Assembly: GCA_045617225.1 (NCBI GenBank)
Contig: JAZLIC010000093.1
Location: 1-5,830 of the forward strand
Source of the DNA: JAZLIC01 sp045617225
GTDB taxonomy: Bacteria > Bacillota > Clostridia > Monoglobales > Monoglobaceae
Reading direction: 5' to 3'
Length of the DNA stretch: 5,830 nucleotides
Shown: one piece after another, positions 1 to 5,147 of the stretch
How the letters are laid out: every line of letters starts with the position of its first letter
Position numbering within the stretch: position 1 is the stretch's first letter
Notes under the pieces: model-generated
The model's database searches: none
Told to the model about the DNA's origin: nothing
What the model saw: only the letters and a program-made list of their open reading frames with translations
Position numbers and translations under genes: made by a program

Positions 1-1070
1 TTCCGAATGTGGGAAAGAGTACACTTTTTAATGCAATTACACAGGCAGGAGCGGAGTCGGCAAATTATCCTTTTTGTACGATTGAACCTAATGTCGGTAC
101 TGTAACCGTTCCCGATTACAGAATTGATGAGCTTGTAAAGATGCACAATCCGGATAAGGTTACATATGCAGTAATAGAGTTTGTTGATATTGCCGGCTTG
201 GTTAAGGGTGCAAGCAAGGGCGAGGGACTCGGAAACAAGTTCCTGTCAAATATCCGTGAGGGTGATGCTATTGTTCATGTCGTGCGTGCATTTGAAGATA
301 CAAATATCGTGCATGTCGAGGGAAACGTTGACCCAATCCGTGATATAGAAACTATAAATTTAGAGCTTATTCTACCCGACCTTGAAATTTTAGACAGGCG
401 TATTGATAAGGTGATGAAGTCAATCCGCGGCGGAGAGAAGAAGTATCAGGCACACGAGGCGTTTTACAGACGACTTAAAGAGCATTTGGAGGAGGGCAAG
501 ACTGCACGCTCCATGGAAATGACAGATGATGAACTTGAAATGCTCAGTGATGTTTCACTGCTCAGTTTAAAGCCTGTTATCTATGCGGCAAATGTTGCGG
601 AGGACGACTACACAAACGATGATAACGAATATGTAAAGAAAATCCGTGAGTTTGCGGAAAAGGAAAAGTCCGAAGTTATGGTAATATCTGCGAGAATTGA
701 GGAGGAAATTGCAGTCCTTCCCAAAGATGAAAAGCAGATGTTCTTAGAGGAGCTTGGCGTTTCGGAGTCGGGACTTGATAAGTTGATAACAGCAAGTTAC
801 AGACTTTTGGGACTTATCAGTTATTTGACCGCCGGCAAACCGGAGGTGCGTGCCTGGACAATCAAGGAAGGCACAAAGGCGCCTCAGGCGGCAGGCAAAA
901 TTCATACCGATTTTGAGCGTGGCTTTATTCGTGCCGAGGTTGTTGCCTATGACGACTTGATGGAATGCGGAAGTATGGTAAAGGCAAAAGAAAAGGGCTT
1001 GGTACGCAGTGAAGGCAAAGAATATGTTGTAAAAGATGGGGATATAATATTATTCCGTTTTAATGTATAA
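1..1070 (+). CDS. ychF: Ribosome-binding ATPase YchF (OLA1/Obg-like), 5'-truncated by the window edge
   Basis: This is a P-loop NTPase of the TRAFAC class, Obg family, YchF subgroup. Family members bind ATP rather than GTP, associate with ribosomes in the cytoplasm and are linked to oxidative-stress responses and translation. The frame is open from the first base and reads PNVGKST at positions 3-23, the Walker A motif that normally starts near residue 10, so only about ten N-terminal residues are missing. A GTG at position 9 lies inside the P-loop and is not a real start. Counting that codon as residue 1, the G3 motif DIAGL is at 60-64 and the specificity motif is NVAE at 195-198. This replaces the NKxD of GTPases, as expected for an ATP-preferring YchF. 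A helical insert covers roughly 105-175, and the C-terminal TGS-like domain runs from about 271 to the end, including EVRAWT and DGDIILFRF. The ending in FRFNV is typical and the length matches the family. It is followed 26 bases later by a zinc-ribbon gene, with no terminator between them. Confidence 0.97.
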   Translation, partial: PNVGKSTLFNAITQAGAESANYPFCTIEPNVGTVTVPDYRIDELVKMHNPDKVTYAVIEFVDIAGLVKGASKGEGLGNKFLSNIREGDAIVHVVRAFEDTNIVHVEGNVDPIRDIETINLELILPDLEILDRRIDKVMKSIRGGEKKYQAHEAFYRRLKEHLEEGKTARSMEMTDDELEMLSDVSLLSLKPVIYAANVAEDDYTNDDNEYVKKIREFAEKEKSEVMVISARIEEEIAVLPKDEKQMFLEELGVSESGLDKLITASYRLLGLISYLTAGKPEVRAWTIKEGTKAPQAAGKIHTDFERGFIRAEVVAYDDLMECGSMVKAKEKGLVRSEGKEYVVKDGDIILFRFNV

Positions 1071-1082
1071 AATAAATTTTTT

Positions 1083-1088
1083 AAGGAG
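1083..1088 (+). promoter_or_regulatory. Ribosome binding site of the zinc-ribbon gene
   Basis: AAGGAG ends 8 bases before the ATG at 1097. It lies in the 26-base A/T-rich gap after ychF, which holds no hairpin or obvious promoter, so the downstream gene is probably co-transcribed with ychF. Confidence 0.85.
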
Positions 1089-1096
1089 TTGTTATT

Positions 1097-1504
1097 ATGG
1101 ATTTCTTTGATAATGTAAAAACAGTTGTAGGAAACACCGCTGAGGTTGTTGCAAAAAAATCAAGTGAGCTTATCGAGATTTCAAAGATTAAGTATTCTAT
1201 TTATGATTTGAATTCCGAAATCAAAAGATTGACCGGAACTTTGGGTGAGCTTGTTTATACCTGCTACAAGGCAAATGACGAGGCAAATGACAAGATAAAA
1301 GAAATATGTGAGCAAATCGACGCTAAGCATCAGGAGATTGCCGAGCTTAAAGAGCAGCTTAACAATATAAAAAATGAGGTAGAATGTCCTTCCTGCGGAA
1401 AGCTTTGTTCGGTTGACACAAAGTATTGCCCGTACTGTGGCGGAGAAGTTGCGGTGTCTGTTGAGGCAGAGGTTCCGACAAATACGGACTATACAGAGAT
1501 TTAA
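1097..1504 (+). CDS. Uncharacterised coiled-coil protein with C-terminal zinc ribbon
   Basis: I do not recognise a named family for this 135-residue protein. The N-terminal part (1-30) starts MDFFDNVKTVVG, which looks like a short amphipathic helix. Residues about 30-95 are rich in E, K, Q, I and L with heptad-like spacing and no proline, consistent with a long coiled coil. A compact zinc ribbon follows: CPSC at 97-100 and CPYC at 111-114, each followed by G, a C-x2-C...C-x2-C arrangement of the zinc-ribbon type. The tail (116-135) is acidic and probably disordered. There is no signal peptide or membrane segment, so it is probably cytoplasmic. Small proteins of this shape (helical stalk plus zinc ribbon) are common in Clostridia and lack an assigned role. 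The start is set by AAGGAG 8 bases upstream. Its stop codon overlaps the Shine-Dalgarno site of cmk, so the two may be translationally coupled. Existence of the gene is well supported by spacing and motifs; its function is unknown. Confidence 0.88.
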   Translation: MDFFDNVKTVVGNTAEVVAKKSSELIEISKIKYSIYDLNSEIKRLTGTLGELVYTCYKANDEANDKIKEICEQIDAKHQEIAELKEQLNNIKNEVECPSCGKLCSVDTKYCPYCGGEVAVSVEAEVPTNTDYTEI

Positions 1505-1510
1505 GGAAGG
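1503..1510 (+). promoter_or_regulatory. Ribosome binding site that decides the cmk start
   Basis: AAGGAAGG begins inside the TAA stop of the upstream gene. The ATG at 1511 touches it directly, with no spacer, whereas the in-frame ATG at 1520 sits 9 bases downstream, the usual distance. The site therefore argues for 1520 as the cmk start. Confidence 0.8.
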
Positions 1511-1519
1511 ATGATACAA

Positions 1520-2194
1520 ATGACAACTGTAAAAGTTGCTGTTGACGGTCCTGCCGGTGCGGGCAAAAGCACGATTGCAAAAGCGGTTGCAAAGGATTTT
1601 GGTTATATTTATATTGACACAGGCGCTATGTACCGTGCAGTAGGTCTTGCCGCCCTTAAAAAGGGGATTGACCCAAAGAATGCTTCTGCGGTTGAGTCTA
1701 TATTAGATGATGTCGAAATTACCATAAAGCATATTGACGGTGTACAACAGGTATATTTAAATGGCGAGAATGTTTCAACGGAAATCAGAACGCCTAAGGC
1801 ATCTGTTGCGGCATCGGATGTTGCGGTCATACCTGCGGTGCGCCTTAAACTTGTGGAGCTTCAACGCACTCTTGCACAAAAAGAGAATGTTATTATGGAC
1901 GGCAGAGATATAGCTACTTATGTTTTGCCTGATGCACAGGTAAAGATATTTCTTACTGCGTCTGTTGATTCAAGGGCAATGCGTCGCTTTATAGAGCTTG
2001 AAGAAAAGGGGATAAAGACAAACTTTGATGATGTAAAAAAGGATATGGAGTATCGTGATAAAAACGATTCTTCAAGAGAGTTTGCGCCCCTTAAAGCCGC
2101 AGAGGACAGTATTTTGGTTGACAGTACCGAGCTTAGCTTGGAGGATACTATCGCTAAGATTGAAGAGATAATCAAAAATAGCATTGGAGAATAG
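1520..2194 (+). CDS. cmk: (d)CMP kinase (cytidylate kinase)
   Basis: It transfers phosphate from ATP to CMP or dCMP to make (d)CDP, for pyrimidine recycling and supply of CTP for RNA and phospholipid synthesis; it is cytoplasmic. The 224-residue length is typical of bacterial Cmk. Visible motifs are the Walker A GPAGAGKST at 10-18, DTGAMYRA at 33-40 in the nucleoside-monophosphate site, a CMP-binding insert around 60-110 with EIRTPKASVAASDVA, MDGRDIATYVLPDA at 126-139, and the lid region RDKNDSSRE at 179-187 with its arginines. Position 132 is Ala where many homologues have Gly (GRDIGT), a mild variation. The start at 1520 (MTTVKVAVDG) is preferred over the in-frame ATG at 1511 because of Shine-Dalgarno spacing and because family members start only a few residues before the first beta strand. 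The gene is followed after two bases by plsC. The association cmk-plsC-ispH is recurrent in Clostridia. Confidence 0.97.
   Translation: MTTVKVAVDGPAGAGKSTIAKAVAKDFGYIYIDTGAMYRAVGLAALKKGIDPKNASAVESILDDVEITIKHIDGVQQVYLNGENVSTEIRTPKASVAASDVAVIPAVRLKLVELQRTLAQKENVIMDGRDIATYVLPDAQVKIFLTASVDSRAMRRFIELEEKGIKTNFDDVKKDMEYRDKNDSSREFAPLKAAEDSILVDSTELSLEDTIAKIEEIIKNSIGE
2186..2189 (+). promoter_or_regulatory. Ribosome binding site of plsC inside the end of cmk
   Basis: GGAG lies in the last codons of cmk, 7 bases before the plsC ATG at 2197. The cmk stop and plsC start are only two bases apart, which favours translational coupling. Confidence 0.65.
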
Positions 2195-2196
2195 AT

Positions 2197-2811
2197 ATGT
2201 CGTTTTATAATTTTGCCAAGGGCGTGTGCTATGGCATTTTAAGGTGTATGTTCCGCATAACCGTTGAAGGAGCGGAGAATATTCCGAAAGACGAAAACTT
2301 TATTATATGTGCAAACCACAAAAGTAATTTTGACGCTCCGCTTATCGCTGTCTGCCTTCCGATACAGGTATCTTTTATGGCTAAGGCGGAATTGTTCGCT
2401 TTTAAACCGTTTGGCAGATTGCTTGCAAAGCTTGGCGCCTTCCCTGTTAAAAGAGGCAAAAGCGATATAGGTGCATTTAAGACAGCGGTTAATCTGGTAA
2501 AGGATAATAAATTCCTTGCTATATTCCCGGAGGGCAAAAGGTGCAAAGGCGAGAATTTGGGCGAAGGCAAATCGGGAGCGGCAATGATAGCGGTAAAGGC
2601 AGGCGCAAATATTCTGCCTATTGGTATAGACGGCAGATATATTCCGTTTTCAAAGATTACGGTCAGAGTGGGAGAGCCCATTGATTTGTCGGAGTTTTGG
2701 GGACAAAAGACTTCAAGCGAGCTTTTGGGTGAAATCACAAGTAAGAGATTGATGCCGAAGATTTCGCAGTTATCAGGAGTGAAGGTTTATGGAGATACAG
2801 ATTGCCGATAA
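2197..2811 (+). CDS. plsC: 1-acyl-sn-glycerol-3-phosphate acyltransferase (PlsC family)
   Basis: It probably acylates lysophosphatidic acid at the sn-2 position to make phosphatidic acid, the precursor of membrane phospholipids, at the inner face of the membrane. The 204-residue protein shows the family's acyltransferase blocks: NHKSNFD with the catalytic His41 and Asp46 (HX4D motif), the region around 79-90 with AFPVKRG, FPEGKR at 110-115 (the glycerol-phosphate-binding EGTR-like block, here EGKR) and the LPIGIDG block at 140-146. The N-terminal segment 1-22 is moderately hydrophobic and may lie in the membrane interface, but is not a clear transmembrane helix. The start at 2197 is supported by a GGAG 7 bases upstream and by the normal distance to the HX4D motif. 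Its last 23 bases overlap the start of ispH in another frame. Another acyl acceptor is possible, as the family is broad, but the position beside cmk fits phospholipid synthesis. Confidence 0.92.
   Translation: MSFYNFAKGVCYGILRCMFRITVEGAENIPKDENFIICANHKSNFDAPLIAVCLPIQVSFMAKAELFAFKPFGRLLAKLGAFPVKRGKSDIGAFKTAVNLVKDNKFLAIFPEGKRCKGENLGEGKSGAAMIAVKAGANILPIGIDGRYIPFSKITVRVGEPIDLSEFWGQKTSSELLGEITSKRLMPKISQLSGVKVYGDTDCR
2775..2779 (+). promoter_or_regulatory. Ribosome binding site of the ispH-S1 gene, inside plsC
   Basis: AGGAG lies 9 bases before the ATG at 2789; a second purine block GAAGG (2781-2785) is closer. Both sit within the coding region of plsC, so ribosomes translating plsC pass through this site, and the 23-base gene overlap suggests coupling. 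Confidence 0.7.
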
Positions 2812-5080
2812 AGCCGGATTTTGCTTTGGCGTAGACCGTGCGGTAAAGATTGCAAACGAACTTGCAAGCACAGGTGAAACCGCATATACATATGGTATGC
2901 TTATTCACAACCGAGATGTGACGGAGGACTTGGCACAAAGAGGTGTTGTGTGCATAAACTCCGTGAATGAGGCAAAAAAAGGTGCATCGGTGATTATCCG
3001 TGCCCACGGAATCAGCAAAGCGGAATATAAGATGCTTGAAGATTACGGGCTTAAAATCGTAGATGCGACCTGCCCTTATGTGAAGAAAATCCACGGTATT
3101 GTATCAAGAGCCTACGACGAGGGACGGAAAATCGTTATAATTGGCGACGAAACGCATCCCGAGGTTAAAGGAATAAACGGTTGGTGTGAGAATTCCGGCA
3201 TTGTTTTATATAAGAAAGAAGATTTGCCGAAAATCCTTGATTTTCCGCAAGATACGCCTGTTACAATGGTGGCACAGACAACCATTTTGGAAAGTGTTTT
3301 TAAATTTTTTGAAAAAAACTTAAAAAAACATTTTACAAATGCGGAATTTTTTGATACAATATGTAGTGCGACTGCAGAAAGGCAAAATTCTGCGGCGGAG
3401 CTGTCAAAAAAAGTTGATGTAATGTTTGTTATCGGCGGTGAAAACAGTTCCAATACACGTAAACTTTATGAGGTGTGTAAGCAGAATTGCGAGAATACAT
3501 ACCAGATTGAAAATGCAAAAAAATTAAATCAATATACAAAATTATTTAATCAAAATTTATTAAAAGTAGGTATTACCGCCGGTGCATCAACGCCGGATAA
3601 GGTAATCAAGGAGGTTTGTTTAACGATGGCGGAAAACGAAATGAACTTTGCAGAGGCTTTGGAAGAAACTTTAAAGCCCTTAAAGTCAGGAGAAGTTGTG
3701 AAAGGTGTTGTTATTGGTATAACACCGACAGAAGTACAGGTAGATGTTGACGGTAAGTATGACGGTGTTATACCGTTCGATGAATTGACAAACGACGCTA
3801 CGGCTGATATCAACGATTTGGTTAAAGTCGGTGAGGAGCTTGATGTTTATGTTATTCATGTAAGCGACAGAGATGGCGTTGTAAAACTGTCTAAAAAGAA
3901 AATTGATGCTGCTAAGGGTATGGAAAACCTTAGAGCAGCTTTTGAAAATAAAGAAACTCTCACAGGCAGAGTTACTGAACTTGTACGCGGCGGTGCTATT
4001 ATCATTTCGGAAGGAGTACGTATTTTTATCCCTGCTTCCGAATGTTCAGAGCGTTACCTCGCAGATTTAGGTGTATTACTTAACACAGAGCAACAGTTTA
4101 GACTTATCAGAATGGGTGATGACAGACGCGGCAGACAAAAGGTTGTCGGCTCAATCAAGATTATCGCTAAGGAAGAGTCCGATAAGAAAGCAGCAGAATT
4201 CTGGGCAGGCGCAGAGGTTGGTCAGAAGCGCACAGGTGTTGTAAAATCTCTTACATCATTTGGTGCATTTGTTGATATCGGCGGTGTAGACGGCTTAATC
4301 CATATTTCTGAGCTTTCACCTATTCGTATCTCACATCCGTCCGAGGTAATTGCCGTTGGTGATGAGATTGAAGTTTATATCAAAGAGCTTGATAAGGAAG
4401 CTAATAAGATTTCATTAGTTAAGGAACTTAAAGAGCAGAAGGCAGCTGCTTTCTGGGCAGATGCAGAAGTCGGCAAGAAGTACGAGGGTGTTGTAAAATC
4501 TCTTACATCATTCGGTGCATTTGTTGACCTTGGCGGTGTAGACGGCCTTGTTCATGTATCCGAGCTTTCTTGGAACAGAATTAAGCATCCGAGCGAAGTT
4601 GTAAATGTTGGCGATACATTAGAGGTTTACATTAAGGAAATTGACAAAGAGGCAGGCAAGATTTCTTTGGGCTATAAGAAGGAAGAAGACAGTCCTTGGT
4701 TTAAGGCAACAAAGGATTTAAATGTTGGCGATGTTGTAAAGTGTAAGATTGTAAGAATTCTTCCTTTCGGCGCATTTGCTGAGGTTGCACCTTTTGTTGA
4801 CGGTCTTATTCATATCTCACAGATTTCAAATGAGAGAATAAATATGCCTTCCGATGTTGTTGCTATCGGTGATGAGGTTGAAGCAAAGGTTACTGAAATC
4901 AATCAGGAAAGCAAGCAGATTGGTTTATCTATGAAGGCTTTGCTCCCTGAGATAGAAACAGCCGTGGAAGCAGAAGGAGAGGCTGAGGAAGCTACACCTG
5001 CTTCTTATACAGAGGAGAGCAGTTTTACATTAGGTGATATCCTTGATTCTGATGATGCATCAGAGGACGCCGCTGAGTAA
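2789..5080 (+). CDS. ispH-rpsA: IspH - ribosomal protein S1 fusion (HMBPP reductase / S1-like RNA-binding protein)
   Basis: This is a 763-residue bifunctional protein. Residues 1 to about 278 are IspH (LytB), the [4Fe-4S] enzyme that reduces HMBPP to IPP and DMAPP in the last step of the MEP isoprenoid pathway. The three cluster cysteines are C12 (AGFCFGVDRA), C95 (DATCPYV) and C192 (ICSAT). Substrate-site residues are also present: H40, H73 (RAHG), H123 and the proton-donor E125 (THPEV), SSN at 220-222, and AGASTPD at 264-270. From about 300 the protein is S1-like with five OB-fold S1 repeats: roughly 301-370, 388-460 (more divergent, with an insertion), 477-544, 561-629 and 646-716. An acidic tail of about 45 residues ends the protein. 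The frame is uninterrupted across the junction, so the fusion is real in this sequence; equivalent fusions are annotated in Clostridia. The start at 2789 gives the normal IspH N-terminus. The S1 half should bind RNA or ribosomes, but in Firmicutes its role is less settled than in E. coli. An internal start at 3626 may give a free S1 form. Confidence 0.96.
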   Translation: MEIQIADKAGFCFGVDRAVKIANELASTGETAYTYGMLIHNRDVTEDLAQRGVVCINSVNEAKKGASVIIRAHGISKAEYKMLEDYGLKIVDATCPYVKKIHGIVSRAYDEGRKIVIIGDETHPEVKGINGWCENSGIVLYKKEDLPKILDFPQDTPVTMVAQTTILESVFKFFEKNLKKHFTNAEFFDTICSATAERQNSAAELSKKVDVMFVIGGENSSNTRKLYEVCKQNCENTYQIENAKKLNQYTKLFNQNLLKVGITAGASTPDKVIKEVCLTMAENEMNFAEALEETLKPLKSGEVVKGVVIGITPTEVQVDVDGKYDGVIPFDELTNDATADINDLVKVGEELDVYVIHVSDRDGVVKLSKKKIDAAKGMENLRAAFENKETLTGRVTELVRGGAIIISEGVRIFIPASECSERYLADLGVLLNTEQQFRLIRMGDDRRGRQKVVGSIKIIAKEESDKKAAEFWAGAEVGQKRTGVVKSLTSFGAFVDIGGVDGLIHISELSPIRISHPSEVIAVGDEIEVYIKELDKEANKISLVKELKEQKAAAFWADAEVGKKYEGVVKSLTSFGAFVDLGGVDGLVHVSELSWNRIKHPSEVVNVGDTLEVYIKEIDKEAGKISLGYKKEEDSPWFKATKDLNVGDVVKCKIVRILPFGAFAEVAPFVDGLIHISQISNERINMPSDVVAIGDEVEAKVTEINQESKQIGLSMKALLPEIETAVEAEGEAEEATPASYTEESSFTLGDILDSDDASEDAAE
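3332..3360 (+). promoter_or_regulatory. Candidate internal sigma-A promoter within the IspH coding part
   Basis: TTTACA (3332-3337) and TACAAT (3355-3360) are separated by exactly 17 bases; each matches the sigma-A consensus at 5 of 6 positions. Two A7 tracts, 3312-3318 and 3322-3328, in 10-base phase, lie directly upstream and could act as an UP-like or curved element. Transcription would begin near 3367, about 260 bases before the internal start at 3626. The region is A/T-rich coding sequence, so a chance match is possible. Confidence 0.4.
3608..3628 (+). promoter_or_regulatory. Candidate internal ribosome binding site and in-frame ATG for a free S1 protein
   Basis: A perfect AAGGAGG (3608-3614) is followed after 11 bases by ATG (3626-3628), which is in frame with the fusion (its residue Met280). 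It falls exactly where IspH similarity ends and S1 begins. Initiation here would give a 484-residue protein ending at 5080, starting MAENEMNFAEALEE, which looks like an ordinary S1 N-terminus; Met285 at 3641 is another candidate. It is the longest Shine-Dalgarno match in the window. Caution: the codons for Lys-Glu-Val naturally spell AAGGAGGTN. Confidence 0.5.
4187..4690 (+). repeat. Tandem 84-codon repeat encoding S1 repeats 3 and 4
   Basis: The unit 4187-4438 (residues 467-550) is followed directly by 4439-4690 (residues 551-634), including the linker KAAxFWAxAEVG. By hand alignment about 60 of the first 77 residues are identical. At DNA level 4235-4294 and 4487-4546 match at 56 of 60 bases, including a 26-base perfect block, far above the similarity to the other S1 repeats. 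This indicates a recent internal duplication or continued gene conversion. Confidence 0.85.
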
Positions 5081-5098
5081 TATTTAGATTTTTAATAA

Positions 5099-5130
5099 AG
5101 GGCGGACATAAATTTGTTCGCCCTATTTTT
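5099..5130 (+). terminator. Rho-independent terminator after ispH-S1
   Basis: A 10-bp stem pairs 5099-5108 (AGGGCGGACA) with 5115-5124 (TGTTCGCCCT), with one G-T wobble and a 6-base loop TAAATT. It is followed by A and T5. It starts 18 bases after the stop of the fusion gene and ends 17 bases before murD, so it should end the ychF-to-S1 transcript or limit read-through into murD. Confidence 0.9.
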
Positions 5131-5133
5131 CAT

Positions 5134-5140
5134 AAGGTGG
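5134..5140 (+). promoter_or_regulatory. Ribosome binding site of murD
   Basis: AAGGTGG ends 7 bases before the ATG at 5148. It begins only three bases after the terminator T-run, so there is no room for a full promoter between the terminator and murD. Confidence 0.75.
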
Positions 5141-5147
5141 TTTTAAA

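Noticed and set aside
9..11. GTG as a possible ychF start
   Set aside because: It encodes the Val inside the P-loop PNVGKST; starting there would destroy the nucleotide-binding site. The gene begins left of the window.
544..565. Inverted repeat CAGTGA-TGTT-TCACTG flanked by CTCAG
   Set aside because: A 6-bp stem inside the ychF coding region with no T-run or regulatory context; probably chance.
1043..1048. Perfect TATAAT near the end of ychF as a promoter for the zinc-ribbon gene and cmk
   Set aside because: No acceptable -35 box lies 16-18 bases upstream and there is no TGn extension; the bases are explained by the conserved Asp-Ile-Ile codons of YchF.
1511..1519. Upstream in-frame ATG for cmk, adding three residues
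   Set aside because: It touches the AAGGAAGG ribosome binding site with no spacer; the ATG at 1520 has normal 9-base spacing and gives the usual Cmk N-terminus.
2264..2470. Plus-strand open frame inside plsC in another frame
   Set aside because: No recognisable motif or ribosome binding site; it is fully contained in plsC, whose catalytic motifs are intact.
1181..3453. Several long open frames on the minus strand opposite cmk, plsC and ispH
   Set aside because: They lie antisense to well-supported genes, lack ribosome binding sites and recognisable domains, and have the low-complexity look of antisense frames.
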